The notes under the pieces were generated by a model. That model saw nothing but the letters and a program-made list of their open reading frames with translations. It was not told the DNA's origin and ran no database searches. The translations under genes were made by a program, and so were the position numbers. DNA of 64,000 nucleotides from Henricia sp. BOLD:AAB3569 (lineage: Eukaryota; Echinodermata; Asteroidea; Spinulosida; Echinasteridae), in the NCBI GenBank assembly GCA_037783545.1, contig JBBELK010000459.1, forward strand, positions 496,001 through 560,000, given 5' to 3'. The first letter of the stretch is position 1; every line of letters begins with the position of its first letter. This document shows positions 1 through 10,135 of this stretch, piece after piece.

Positions 1-255
1 TGTCCCAGCTACATACATGTACATGTACGACACTCTCTGCTTCAAAAATCACCACTTATGACCACAAATTGGCTGTAGAATGAGTTTGCATTAACCTTGG
101 TGCCATATCCACACACCAACATTAAATTTGAGTGGCATTTGTTCAAATAAAAATAATTATTTTCTACTGGGAAACCACTTTCAATCATTAAAAACACTTG
201 AAAATCTTAAAAAGCATGTCACACCTTTGGACCCCTAATTTTGGGAATTACCCAT
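1..255. repeat. TIR DNA element, right part of copy 1 (cut by window edge)
   Basis: Positions 1-255 match 12775-13646 almost throughout: the words CTCTCTGCTTCAAAAATCAC, GAGTTTGCATTAACCTTGG and TTTGAGTGGCATTTGT occur in both in the same order. Both copies end in GGACCCCTAATTTT then a TTACC word. In the second copy the left end carries the inverse, GGTAATTCCC then AGGGGTCC, so this is a non-autonomous terminal-inverted-repeat element. No coding frame is seen. The left end of this copy lies upstream of the window. Confidence 0.75.
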
Positions 256-530
256 ATGTTTATTAATAATTAATAATAATTTATTGATTTACCATACATG
301 TATATTGCGCCTATTCCGTCCAATGTTCACATGCGCATTACACCTTCAATACTAAAAAATACAGTACATAAACAAATTACAATAAAACAGAGTATTAATT
401 AAAACAAGAGCTATTTACGCGCATCGATAATTATCAAACGTGCATCGATAAATATCAAACCCACCCATCAATAAAAAGCTTGTTTTAAAAGGGTGAGTTT
501 TCAACACTGATTTAAAAACATCAAGACTAG
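256..530 (-). repeat. Probable SINE or CR1 3' fragment
   Basis: An ATT-rich tail (TTATTAATAATTAATAATAA) at the left is followed by a word resembling GGCGCAATATA on the minus strand and further inward by GGTGAGTTTTCAACACTGA. ATT-type tails preceded by GCGC(A/T)ATATA words end several invertebrate tRNA-derived SINEs, and the element at 10455-10836 here ends the same way. No tRNA head is visible, so I call this a 3' fragment. Confidence 0.45.
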
Positions 531-531
531 C

Positions 532-1043
532 ACCGTGTTTACACTCAAACTGGCAAAGGTGGATACAGATCCAGCATTTTTATTGCGACCACAAAACTGA
601 ACATTTGCCGCGTTTACACTACACCCCAAATCGCTTCAACTCGCCTTCAGAAACCGCAAAAGTCACCACTAAATGTAACTGCAGCGCATGCGTGAGCTGT
701 TAGGTGTTGCTGCACTAGTGCCAGATTGGTCAATTAAATCTACTACACTGCGGGCACCGCCCCAAGGACCTCAAATTGCCGAATCTGTATTCGGGTAGCG
801 TTTACACTACAAACGACCTTGACAATTGCAGGGTTCAACCCCGCAATTGCGGGGTTCAACCCCGCAATTGCGGGGTTCAACCCTACCCCAAAGGTGACTT
901 GAAAAAGGCGAATCAGACCCGGGTCTGATCCGCCTTTTTCAATTTCCCTTTTGCGTTTACACTTAGTGCCTATCCGACTTCAACTCCTCTTTTTGGAAAT
1001 TGCGGAGTTCGATTCGGCAAAGGCGAATCGAGTGTAAACGGGC
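532..1043. mobile_element. Foldback element with GTTTACACTC termini
   Basis: The ends are inverted: CCGTGTTTACACTC with GGCAAAGG just inside at the left, and the reverse (GGCAAAGGCGAATCG, then AGTGTAAACGGG) at the right. GTTTACACT recurs inside near 612, 800 and 954. Positions 823-883 hold about three tandem copies of a 21-bp unit, CAATTGCGGGGTTCAACCCC. It has no protein-coding capacity. The element at 15296-15914 has a related design. It could be a hAT-like MITE, but I could not define a target duplication. Confidence 0.65.
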
Positions 1044-1993
1044 TGAAGGAGCACTTCTAACATTAAGTGGAAGTTATTTGTTCCATATAGTAGTGCACTA
1101 TACTCAGAAGCTCCGTTCTCAAGAGTAACCTTACCATGGCCTACAGGATAATTTAGAAAAATACTGTCAACAGAGCTACGAAGACAATAACGAGACTGGG
1201 ACCTGACAGAAACACGCTGACTCAAATACTGTGGGGCTAAACCAGATAAAATTGTATACGTAATTAAAACCTATTCTAAACCAAACATGAAGCCAATATC
1301 CATGAACAATGGTGTAATGTGGTACTAGGTAGACCTTAATCACAAGCAGCGCACAAGCATTCTGCACTCTCTGGAGTTGTTTGATTTGTGTGTCCGGTAA
1401 ACCATAACAAATACTATTGCAATACTGGTAGTTTGTTTAAATATGTTGATTTTTACGTTTAAATGCACATTTTATCCTTGCATGATTCCTGAGGACTACA
1501 ATTTACTCTTGTTGAATTCCCCAAAACAAAACCATACATGTGGCGTCTAAACTGGTTTGCTCCAACTCTGAGGACAAAGCATCCTTTATCAAATAAGTTC
1601 CAACAGGTTGTCTGTTGTGTTGAAAGTGGTTGAATTGAGGCAAAGTACTGTGACACCACAAATAGAGGTTTCTTCGCAGTTTGTAATTTATTTACTGCAA
1701 TGAGGGACATGGCTCAAGGTCATCTGAAAGCCATTACACATGTACTATGTAGGTTTCACACTGCTCTCGACTTACCCAGGTAGAAACTAACCCGGAGAAT
1801 CGGTTTCACACTTCAAAATTATACATACACAAAGTTTGGGTGCCTGATTTTTTTAAATGTATTTGCTGTTTGTGATAAATAAAATGCTATTACACTATAT
1901 AATAATAACAAACACTAATTGAGACTTGGGAGGTTAATTTTTAACCAAGTATCGCCAAAAATTCATGGACTAATTAATTTTTTTCAACGCTTT
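1044..1993. other. Upstream UBL3 intron or flank, no feature recognised
   Basis: AT-rich sequence without a plausible exon or a clear repeat boundary. I searched it for the UBL3 exon that precedes 3798 and did not find it. Confidence 0.5.
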
Positions 1994-2123
1994 CAGGGGC
2001 GGATCCAGGAATTTTTCCAGGAGGGGGTTTTGCCACCAGGGAGGGATTTTGCCCATCAGATTTTTATGTCTGCTTGTTTCGGACAGGCGGACACGCAAAA
2101 CCCCCCCTCTGGATCCGCGCCTG
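1994..2123. mobile_element. hAT-like MITE with CAGGGGCGGATCC termini
   Basis: The left end reads CAGGGGCGGATCCAGG and the right end is its near inverse, CTGGATCCGCGCCTG. GGGGGTTTTGCC and GCAAAACCCCCCC form the next inverted block. A CAGGGG-type terminus is usual for hAT MITEs. GCTTT flanks both sides (1989-1993 and 2124-2128), perhaps the remnant of an 8-bp target duplication. No coding capacity. Confidence 0.7.
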
Positions 2124-2499
2124 GCTTTTTGAAGCACAAAGTATCAGACTAACTAGGACACCAAAACATGTCTGGTTCCTTTATTCTTGGAAACACCAAC
2201 ATGTTCCTTAATATATCAGACCATGAAGTGATATTTATAGCAAATGACACCCCTCGGGTTTGACCTCATGTCAAGACTCTGAGTTGTTATCTACGTACAC
2301 ATAAGATTTGGCAGCTGGCCTCATTTATTCCACCTCACAGAACCGACCCAAACTATTGATTTTACTCACTGTACCCTTAAGAGATGAACTGGGAATTTTT
2401 TAACATGAAAAATGATAAACTGCTAATATATAGCTTCATGTAGAATATGCATACACGTGTACATGCTAAATATCAGAATGTCAAGTGAATTTTAATTAA

Positions 2500-2885
2500 G
2501 CCATTGTACGGTAAGTTGATTCAGCTTGCGTCAGGGAGAACGAATGTTAAAGTACAGTACATGATTGGTAAACTGTTAAAATAGCATTATTTCCATTAAA
2601 AGCCTGTGACAAGAAAACTGCCGTGTAGAAATTTCAGCTACATACGGTAGATGCAGTTATACTTCAGAAAACCTGAAAAATCCATGCATGTTTTGTGTGT
2701 ACCGTACATGTACGTATGAATGAATGGTGAAAAAGTTGTCTGCAGAAAAAAAATTTTAAAAGACACCGTCACTTGGCTATTTCTTCCACAAAAGTTCCAT
2801 TTTACACGGGAAAAAAAATCATGTGGTGTTTGTTTCTACATTGCTATCAACACTTTTAGTCCAGTTTTCTTGTCAACCCATGAAG
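2500..2885 (-). repeat. Family D repeat (AGGCCCATTG type), copy 1
   Basis: Shared words with copies near 45.4, 62 and 63.3 kb: AATTTCAGC near an ATGCAGT word, CTTCAGAAAACC, TTTTACACGGG, and CTATCAACACTTTTAGTCC. It lies opposite to the copies at 55.0, 62 and 63.3 kb. The family is non-coding, several hundred bp long, high copy, and its better-kept members begin TTAAAGGCCC. Confidence 0.65.
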
Positions 2886-3060
2886 CAGGGTTGTACGGTA
2901 GTCGAGTCCACCACAAGTCTCTGGGTCTTAATTCAAGTCACAAGCTATTCAAATGAACTCCGACAAAGGCATTCTTTTGTGCGTCTTCATCCTTTGCTTC
3001 TTGTTACTGGACTTGTGACTGACTTGTGTGGGACTTGTCACAGACTTGTGATTTTTTCTG
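2886..3060. mobile_element. Palindromic element, ACTTGTGA/TCACAAGT type, copy 1
   Basis: GGTTGTACGGTAGTCGAGTC, then CACAAGTC, opposes GGACTTGT and CAGACTTGTGA blocks on the right. The better-preserved relative at 25499-25676 has opposed GTTGTAGTCGAGTC and GACTACAACCC ends and shares the central words (AGCAAAGGATGAA, TTGAATAGCTTGTGAC) in the opposite orientation. Confidence 0.5.
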
Positions 3061-3178
3061 CTCTGGGGCTGATTTCACTAACATAAAAAATAATTGCGAT
3101 CATCCTACATGTAAGAACCATTGTTAACTTCAGTTCCATTGTATGCCAAGTTGCGATGGATTTGGAGTTTAGCGATGG

Positions 3179-3659
3179 ATTTAGGCATTAGCGATTGGCC
3201 AATGAAATTAGATTACTAGTTTCTCGTCAGCGCCCGCATGTGATTTTGACCCCGCACCAAAAAATTTCATTATGCCAAAATTTCATTATTTTTCAAAAAA
3301 AGGGGAAAAATCAGATGCAAACTTCTCCCATGCGAAACGTTTCCATATCAGTTGTGAAATCGCGATTTGTGTTTTGCAGCTTTTGTGTTTATAACCAGAC
3401 ATCTCCTTTGTCATCTCAACTTGTTCCTTTAAACACAAGCTACAATGGAATTGATACTGGCACCAAACCATTTCTGGGCGAGTTTAGAGCCTTATCAATC
3501 AGTTTCTAAATGGCAGTTCGTGTATGTGTAAAGGTTGTATTTTTCCTTGATTAAGTAATGAATAATGAATAATGAAAAAAATCCCTCACCAAAATTTGAT
3601 AAATGGTTGACGAGAAACTACCGGTACTAATCTAATTTCATTGGCTAATGTTAGTGAAT
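3179..3659. mobile_element. Foldback element, about 50-bp arms
   Basis: The left arm includes GGCCAATGAAATTAGATTAC and TAGTTTCTCGTCA. The right arm is the inverse, TGACGAGAAACTA then CTAATCTAATTTCATTGGC. The interior has no coding potential. It ends about 140 bp before a UBL3 exon. Confidence 0.7.
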
Positions 3660-3797
3660 TTTGGGTAACTGCAAATGATGTATTGATTGGAACTTTGAAA
3701 CCACTCATGTGACCTGTTCTCAGCCAATAGGAATGCGTACATTGTAAACTGTTCAAGATATTTATGGATAATGTTTTCTAATGTGGATTTATTTCAG

Positions 3798-3884
3798 AAT
3801 GGGAAAACGATCGCGTTTCCTCGGCCTCTATACTACGGCTCATATACCAAGGCAGATTTATTCATGGAAACGTAACCTTAGGAG
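3798..3884 (+). CDS. UBL3: UBL3 internal coding exon (ubiquitin-like fold)
   Basis: UBL3 (membrane-anchored ubiquitin-fold protein) is a small prenylated ubiquitin-like protein of the plasma membrane and endosomes, implicated in sorting proteins to extracellular vesicles. After an acceptor (ATTTCAG) the exon reads W-E-N-D-R-V-S-S-A-S-I-L, then RLIYQGRFIHGNVTLG, which matches the core of the family's ubiquitin fold nearly residue for residue. It enters with two bases completing a codon (phase 1) and leaves with one base of the next (GGA G, then GTAAAT). The first roughly 45 residues of the usual 117 are not in the window, so the 5' exons lie upstream. The gene call is strong; the entry phase follows from the family sequence. 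Confidence 0.93.
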
Positions 3885-4489
3885 GTAAATACGTGTGTAT
3901 GAAGCTATTCGTAGCATTTTGGTTTTTGTTTCCCAAGTTCATGCATATGCAGGCCTCAAATTACGTACGGTATTTAAAGGGGCATGACAATAATTGCCTT
4001 GTTTTTTATATGGTGGAATTGAGCTACATGTAATTGAGTTATTTCGTCGCATAGCTGACATAGTGACGAATGTGCAGTGTTAAAGCCACTGCACATTCGT
4101 CACTACATGTATGTCATTTGACCCACATGAAGCTTTAAATTTGTGTAGTTTTTAGGAAACATTAGTGAACTTCATTTTATGAAAGGCCCAAGTAAATTGA
4201 ACTTTCAAATTTAGAAACAAGTTACAGGAAATTCAGAGATTTTTAAAAATGATGTATCTACATATATACAATAGAACTTGGGCGGAAAGTTTTTTTTGTG
4301 TGTGTCATTCTTATATTTCTAGTGCTTTGTTTTATGCCAAATCTATTTCTTATTTTTGCCGACTAAAAGTGTTTCATTTTCCTTTTTTTTCGACATGTGT
4401 ATGGGGAAAGATATATTTTAGCCTTAATTTTGTTTGCATAAATTGATGCATTTGCTTTGAGAAAAAGCGGTATGGGGAGAATTTAGCAT

Positions 4490-4830
4490 AAAACGAAGCG
4501 CTGAAAATCACAGAATGACCAAAAAAAAACAGTTTCTATCCAAGTTGACTCTGGTTTTTAATGCATCATTTCACTTCAAATTCTCTTCGCATCGCTTTTT
4601 CTCAAAGCGAAACGTGTCAAATTTATGCGCGAAAAAGCCCAGCACTGTGAATCCAGCCAAGGAAAAGGCAGCGTGGAGGGACACTTGCAGTGTAACGACG
4701 CACTGAAAACCACAGAATGACAAAAACATTTTCATTTCACTCCAAATTCCCTCCGCACCGCTTTTTGTCAAAGCATCTTATTTTTAAATTTACACACAAA
4801 AATCCTTAGCGTGAATCCAGCCTTAGTGAT
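4490..4830. repeat. Imperfect tandem duplication in UBL3 intron
   Basis: Two successive blocks share CTGAAAA(T/C)CACAGAATGAC, then TTCACTTCAAATTC or TTCACTCCAAATTCC, CGCTTTTTCTCAAAGC or CGCTTTTTGTCAAAGC, and GTGAATCCAGCC. The spacing is about 200 bp. A fragment of the same unit is at 21520-21560. No coding evidence. Confidence 0.6.
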
Positions 4831-5046
4831 CACTATTCAATTTTTCTCCGAGACATCTTTGCGTATTTTCCGCCATCTCTCATTAAAAAGGCCCTGTTTA
4901 TTTTTCCCCCTTTATTTCTGAGGCCCCGTGGACCGTGTTTACACAAAACCATTAGCCTTACAACCGTTAATTTACTCGTAAGTGGCATCTAAATATTTTA
5001 CATCTGTATCAGTCTGGTGCCTAATTGTCTTTTTTTTTTTTCACAG

Positions 5047-5124
5047 CCCTACAGCTTCCTGCAGGCAAGATCACAGTGATGCATCTAATGGCACGGGAGA
5101 CCCTACCCGAACCAAACTCCCAAG
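5047..5124 (+). CDS. UBL3: UBL3 penultimate coding exon
   Basis: A T-rich tract and CACAG acceptor precede an exon encoding A-L-Q-L-P-A-G-K-I-T-V, then MHLMARETLPEPNSQ. This follows directly in phase from the exon ending at 3884 and matches the end of the UBL3 ubiquitin fold; the PEPNSQG junction is a family hallmark. The exon leaves with one base (CAA G, then GTTGGT). The next coding exon is at 14991, about 9.9 kb on, beyond an intron that contains two SINEs, a CR1-like retrotransposon and several foldback elements. Confidence 0.94.
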
Positions 5125-5212
5125 GTTGGTATGACGGCTCACAAATTTATTTATTGTAAATTTCCCAAAATTTCAAACATTTGTGCCTTTGCTCCGTTTT
5201 CTGCAGCCAATG

Positions 5213-5384
5213 ATAAGATAAGGCATATGATAAGTGATAATATAAACTTGATACAAATGTGGACAAATGTCCATATGAGTTTGGGAAATCTGGATGCAGT
5301 GAAAAGCAACTTGGCTCCACCGGGATTCGAACCGCGGACCTTCTGTTTACTGTGCAGACACCCTACCAATTGAGTTATGAAGCC
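5213..5384 (-). mobile_element. tRNA-derived SINE family 1, copy a
   Basis: On the minus strand 5384-5312 reads as a tRNA: 5' GGCTTCA pairs with 3' TGGAGCC, an A-box-like CTCAATTGGTAG is present and the B box is GGTTCGAATCC. The anticodon-loop position normally U is C. Downstream is a SINE body beginning GTTGCTTTTCACTGCAT and GGACATTTGTCCACATTTGT, shared with the copy at 16567. The shared body and broken loop show a SINE, not a functional tRNA. The loop would read AGT (Thr). Confidence 0.8.
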
Positions 5385-5596
5385 AACTCATCAGATATGC
5401 CTCATTAAATTGACATCACACTCTGCCAGCGAATTGTCAATATACAAATTGAACATACATGTATGTTACATGTAAACATGTTTTTGCACCATCAATACCG
5501 ATACATAAAGCAACTCTTTTCAGGGGCACCAGTCAGAAAAATTTCAAATATAATCAAGTCTAAAAAATTTCTTTCAGACCTGCTTGACCCTGCTCC

Positions 5597-5688
5597 CACT
5601 ATGAGCAACTAACAATGGAAATTGGGCACATACCATTGTAATAACAATGGTTTGTGCCCAATTTCCATTGTTAGTTGCTCATAGTGTC
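5597..5688. repeat. Near-perfect hairpin with about 34-bp arms
   Basis: The left arm is CACTATGAGCAACTAACAAT continuing GGAAATTGGGCACA; the right arm is its exact reverse complement, TGTGCCCAATTTCC to CATAGTG. The roughly 22-base spacer itself contains opposed CCATTGT and ACAATGG. It lies in the last UBL3 intron. It could be a very young MITE or give a hairpin RNA. No second copy was noticed in this window. Confidence 0.85.
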
Positions 5689-5724
5689 CCCCCACCCCCT
5701 TCCCCTCCTCACCCACAAATTGTC

Positions 5725-5945
5725 AGACTTTAAGGGACGTCCAACGTTTCACGGTTCTACTAAGCGTAGGGAGAGGGGGTCGAGGGCCGTGTAGGACTTT
5801 ACATGCACTGTAAAATGTTGACATTTCACGGTAGTGACAACAAATGTTGATAAGTAGTATTTCCGAGGAGGGAGGGGAGTCTCGAAAAATACTACGCTCT
5901 GTAGAACTGAAAATGTTGACAACTTTGGACGGCCCTTTATAGTGG
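5725..5945. repeat. Repeat family T, copy 1
   Basis: It shares with 59700-59880 the words TTTACATG(C/A)(A/G)CTGTAAAATG, TGACATTTCA(C/T)GGTA, ACAAATGTTGATA and AGTA(C/G)TATTTC. The same TGTTGACA words are also found inverted within each copy. No coding frame. Confidence 0.5.
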
Positions 5946-6119
5946 GTCAGAAAATTTGATTGTCATGCACACACAACCCCCTTGGTGTCGGTAAATTATC
6001 TGACCGGTGCTCCCTGCCCTTTTCCGCCTGTATTCCGCAGGTCATTTCAAAAACCCAAGTGGGCAATTTCATGATCAGACGGACATTTCCACAAAATTTG
6101 CAATTATATATTCGGGTAT

Positions 6120-6675
6120 AAACTGACTTTAAATGGTAGCATATGAAAAAAGATTCTGCAAAAACATGTTTACTGTTGAATTGTTGTGGGAAATATACTG
6201 CAGGTTTATTTTCGTATGAGAAATGTCATACATTTTGTAGGCATAGTAACGTGATTAACTGTAACGTTACTACATGTAAGCATGATTTGTCAATAGTTCT
6301 TAAAATTGGGGAGAGTACGTGTGACTTGGCATTTACAAAAACACACGCCAGTAAACAAGCAATGAAAGAAATATAATGGTTTGTTTCAGTTGTGTCCCAT
6401 TTGAGGGAACGTTTTGTTTCAAAACATGCATTTTTTTTCCCAAGTCCTTTTTTTTGTAACGTTACTAACGTTACTTGAGTACAATTCACAAAATGGGGCT
6501 AAATGACTTTAGTTATCACTGTCCAGTAGATGTTGGTGAGATGCATTGATGGTACCAAAATGGAGAACTGACAGGCTTGCGTGTTGATATACGGTAACAG
6601 ATAAATTGCTAAATAGTAACGTTACTCACCGTGAAATTGCCCTGGTAAATTTTGCCCTGAATATTTGATGAAATG
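6120..6675. other. Intronic stretch with recurring GTAACGTTAC palindromes
   Basis: UBL3 last-intron sequence with no exon. The self-complementary word GTAACGTTAC occurs near 6261, 6457, 6467 (overlapping as GTAACGTTACTAACGTTAC) and 6617. No other structure was recognised. Confidence 0.5.
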
Positions 6676-6853
6676 TTTTTTTTTGGTATTGGTATTTTAT
6701 TTCATACACCTCGTGGCCAAACGGCCAAATTACATGTATGTTACAGAAATAATACATCAAAAGATAAGACACCATATAACCACATCACATCCTCACATAA
6801 TAATAATAACCTGACAAGGGTAAACCCTATTCAAAGTTTAAAAGTGCTAAAAT

Positions 6854-9800
6854 TTACTTATTCAGAATATCAATAAAAAAGGGAATGGGACTTTTCTTAA
6901 ACCGTGTGGTTCTGACAGAAAGCTGAGAAATTGTGTGACTGTTTCTAAGACGTCTACCATGGTTCTCAAATCTGGTTGGAGGCAACAAGGAAGAAGTGCG
7001 AATGTTTTTACCAAGTGTTTTGGCAAATTTAATGCAATGGCTTAATCTCCTATCGGCCAGGGATTCTAGTTTACAGATATAAAGGCTGTCCTCATACCCA
7101 TTAAAATTATGACCCAATATAATCTTACAAGCTCTCTTTTGAATGGATTCAATATCATCGGATTGTTTACATGTGAGACCAGAATGCCATATGACGTCAG
7201 CATATTCAAGGACAGGTCTGACATAACCAGTGTACACTGTAATAAGCTCGAATAAATTAAAACCAAACCTTTTCAAAGTGCGTAACAGAAACAATTTCTT
7301 GTTGGCCTTTTCAAGTAGTTTTTTAACATGAACGGTCCATTTGAGGTCATTTTGCAGCCACAGCCCTAAAACTTTAGCTTCAGAGACGTATGGGATTCTC
7401 ACTGTACCAATATGTAGGTTACTAAACAAAGGAGGAGTTTTTCTAAAGCAGACTTGGATGGCCTGACATTTGCTGGGATTTAATTTCAGATGATTCTCAT
7501 CAGACCACAGACGAAAATTTTCTAATTGAGTCTGCATAGAGCCTGGATTGTTGGCAGAACGATTCTCGGCAAATGTCAGGTCATCAACATACTTCCAACA
7601 TTTAGTACTCGCATCGTGGGCGGCAGAATTAACAAGGATTTGAAAACATAAAGGGCCAAGTTTGGTTCCCTGTGGGACACCTCCATTCAAAAAAACATAA
7701 TCTGACAAAATACTGCTAAATCTAACACATTGTCGCCTGTTATGAAGAAAGTCGCAAATCCAGGGAACAATGGCCCCGCGAACTCCCATGTCAATGATCT
7801 TTGTAATAAGGCAGGTGTGGTCAACATGGTCAAAAGCCTTAGAGAAGTCCGTCAGGACCACTGTTCCCACGTTGCGACTATCTTCATCAGCACCCTGAAA
7901 AAGATAATGAACAAGATTAATTAAGTAATGTGAAGTAGAGACACCTTCGATATTACCAAATTGACGGATATCAACCTTATCTTTTATGTCAGATCTAACC
8001 CAACGAGTGATAAAACCCTCAGCAATTTTAGCGAAAACCGAAGTAAGTGACACAGGCCTGAGTTTTTCAATAGTGGGAGGAGATTGTTTAGGAATTGGTA
8101 CTACAATTGCCTCCTTCCATTGCCCTGGAACTTTCCCAACATTAAAGGAACAATTAATAACATCCGTTAAAGGAATGCTTAATTCATAGGCGAATTCCTT
8201 GGCTAGCCTGGAGGGAAATTTATCTGGACCGCTAGCTTTGGTAGCTTTTATTTTCCTTAGCTCCGCAAATACATCCCAGGGGTACAAATAAGTCACAGGT
8301 TCACTCGCAGGTAAAAAGGCAGGCAACTTAAAATAGTTTAAAGGTTCAAGTTTGTCCGACACACTAGCAAAATGATAATTAATTGCATTGGCTTTACCTT
8401 TAACATCAATATCCACAATACCTGGGACATGAAGCCTGAGCTCTTTTTTCTGAGCATTAGTCAAAACTTTAATTTGTTGGTGCCATTTTCTAGGATCAGT
8501 TTGCTGAAGGGTTCTAACTCTATTAGCATAATAATTAACTTTGGCCTTCCCAATTTCCCTTTTTACTGCGTTTCTAAGTGTACGCCATTTTTGTCGATTG
8601 TTAGAAGCATAAGCAGCCTGACGGTCATTGAGCAAATTCTTAATATGAGGAGAAATCCAAGGTTTATCTTTATGATGACCACGAACCCTTTTAACAGGAA
8701 AATACAGATCGAGGGCCTTATCAAGCAATTCATAAAAGGCATCAGTTTTTTCTTGAAGGTCATGACAAAGTAACACTTCATCCCAAGTTTGATTTTGAAT
8801 CCATGAACCAAAGGCCCTAATACCCGAATCATGAAATGTACGGACTTCTTTATTAACAAAAGAGTTCTTAACTTTACCCTGCCGTTTTGGTTTCCACAAA
8901 ACACATACGTGGTCACTACAACCAATTGGCGATAGTGGATTTGGCTTGTTATAAAAACTCTTAAGTTCATGGTTAGTCAGTATGAAGTCAAGAGTACAAT
9001 CTCCTCGTGTGTGAAAGTCAACAATCTGATAGAGATCATTACCACTAACAATTGGAAAAATGTTCAACCGATTAAAGTCACCAAGGATAACAATACCAAT
9101 GTCAGGGTAACGAGTTCTTAAAGAGTCAATTTCCTGCAAGAGATGTTCGACCAAGGTTTGCTGGAGTGGCGAGTTTGTCGTGATGTAAACTGCACAAATA
9201 ACAATAGACGAAATTCCACGAGGCAGCTTATTTGGTCGAACCTTGACCCACAAGCACTCCAATTGCTCAGGAACAATTATACTGTCTATTTCGCTGGCTG
9301 GTATCCCATCTTTAATATACACCGCAACTCCGCCTCCTCGTTTATGATCACGGCATTTTGAAAAAAGTTGGTAGCCATCAATGTTCAACTGGTTGTCCGG
9401 GATGTTGGGAGAAAACCATGATTCCGTAATTACTCCAATGTCAACTCCATGTTGGTTGAAAATAATCTCAGCTTCGTCAAATTTATTCACCAATGACTGG
9501 GCGTTTGTCATAAACAATGTAGGCAAAACAAAAGCTGACAATGATCCCTCATTATGACGGACTGGGATGTTACGTAATGTCCTGGGCCGAACACAATGAG
9601 TTTGGACAGGACTGTCCAGATAGGTTCTTGTTGAAATGAGAACTTGGATTGGTCGGATACTGTTTTTGCCGCCTCTCCTCCCTCGTCTTCGTTTCATAAT
9701 TCCTAGCGAACTGGCAGTTCCAAAGGTCGACTTGGGTACAGTGCATTTGACTCCGCGGAGATCCAATAATTCCTGACGTGTGTACTTAAGACGTGTTCCT

Positions 9801-10135
9801 AAATCCGGCATTACAACTTGTTGGGTTCGATAACCTTTATCCACTGTGGTCTTGAATCGAACCGTACCCTCGTCAATGTCGAAGCAAGATGGGCCAGGGT
9901 TCTTCAGGATATCCATGTAAACAGTAATATCTGTAGGCGGATCATGTCCAGGGATATGCAGACTTGTCTGACCATGTTTTGTCCATTTCGCGCAGGGCAT
10001 TTTCGATGAACAGAAACCCTTACTGTGCAGAGCTTTAAATGTAGGTCTGTTACGCGAGTCAAAAAGCATGATTTGGGTTGAACAAACAGCTGCCAAACGT
10101 TGCCGATTCTCACATTCCGAAACAAAGGCTTTCAT
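6854..10135 (-). CDS. Retrotransposon polyprotein: 2A-like peptide, APE endonuclease, reverse transcriptase
   Basis: The frame is uninterrupted for 1093 aa from its first ATG (10135). It is open for another 27 codons to 10216, but that codon is GTG and a TAG lies just upstream, so I chose the ATG. Residues 75-83 read D-I-L-K-N-P-G-P-S, a 2A-like ribosome-skipping motif in which the usual acidic residue of D-(V/I)-E-x-N-P-G-P is Leu. A basic stretch (KRRRGRRGG) follows at about 148. The endonuclease, about 205-415, keeps N211 (TNAQS), E238 (TESW), D353 and N355 (GDFN), D383 (TLDF) and SDH 407-409. The reverse transcriptase, about 630-930, keeps D763 (LTDFSKAFDH), GVPQG at 819 and YVDD at 849. 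All catalytic residues I can check are present, so the copy may be recent. It nicks target DNA and copies its own RNA at the nick. It is not a host gene. Confidence 0.9.
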   Translation of the reverse strand: MKAFVSECENRQRLAAVCSTQIMLFDSRNRPTFKALHSKGFCSSKMPCAKWTKHGQTSLHIPGHDPPTDITVYMDILKNPGPSCFDIDEGTVRFKTTVDKGYRTQQVVMPDLGTRLKYTRQELLDLRGVKCTVPKSTFGTASSLGIMKRRRGRRGGKNSIRPIQVLISTRTYLDSPVQTHCVRPRTLRNIPVRHNEGSLSAFVLPTLFMTNAQSLVNKFDEAEIIFNQHGVDIGVITESWFSPNIPDNQLNIDGYQLFSKCRDHKRGGGVAVYIKDGIPASEIDSIIVPEQLECLWVKVRPNKLPRGISSIVICAVYITTNSPLQQTLVEHLLQEIDSLRTRYPDIGIVILGDFNRLNIFPIVSGNDLYQIVDFHTRGDCTLDFILTNHELKSFYNKPNPLSPIGCSDHVCVLWKPKRQGKVKNSFVNKEVRTFHDSGIRAFGSWIQNQTWDEVLLCHDLQEKTDAFYELLDKALDLYFPVKRVRGHHKDKPWISPHIKNLLNDRQAAYASNNRQKWRTLRNAVKREIGKAKVNYYANRVRTLQQTDPRKWHQQIKVLTNAQKKELRLHVPGIVDIDVKGKANAINYHFASVSDKLEPLNYFKLPAFLPASEPVTYLYPWDVFAELRKIKATKASGPDKFPSRLAKEFAYELSIPLTDVINCSFNVGKVPGQWKEAIVVPIPKQSPPTIEKLRPVSLTSVFAKIAEGFITRWVRSDIKDKVDIRQFGNIEGVSTSHYLINLVHYLFQGADEDSRNVGTVVLTDFSKAFDHVDHTCLITKIIDMGVRGAIVPWICDFLHNRRQCVRFSSILSDYVFLNGGVPQGTKLGPLCFQILVNSAAHDASTKCWKYVDDLTFAENRSANNPGSMQTQLENFRLWSDENHLKLNPSKCQAIQVCFRKTPPLFSNLHIGTVRIPYVSEAKVLGLWLQNDLKWTVHVKKLLEKANKKLFLLRTLKRFGFNLFELITVYTGYVRPVLEYADVIWHSGLTCKQSDDIESIQKRACKIILGHNFNGYEDSLYICKLESLADRRLSHCIKFAKTLGKNIRTSSLLPPTRFENHGRRLRNSHTISQLSVRTTRFKKSPIPFFIDILNK
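9890..9913 (-). other. 2A-like ribosomal skipping motif
   Basis: The minus strand codes D-I-L-K-N-P-G-P, followed by Ser. In 2A peptides the ribosome fails to form the Gly-Pro bond, splitting the product in translation. Such motifs are known near the N-terminus of the endonuclease/reverse transcriptase protein in APE-type non-LTR elements of several marine invertebrates. Here the Asp, Asn-Pro-Gly-Pro and the position before the endonuclease all fit. The Glu-to-Leu change may weaken the activity, and Ser after NPGP is not unusual. Skipping is inferred. Confidence 0.65.

Noticed and set aside
1..3797. UBL3 exons 1-2 inside the window
   Set aside because: I searched for the G-K-T-K-E-F and D-N-W-P type coding words upstream of 3798 and found none.
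5312..5384. Functional tRNA-Thr(AGT)
   Set aside because: U33 is replaced by C, and the segment is joined to a SINE body repeated at 16567.
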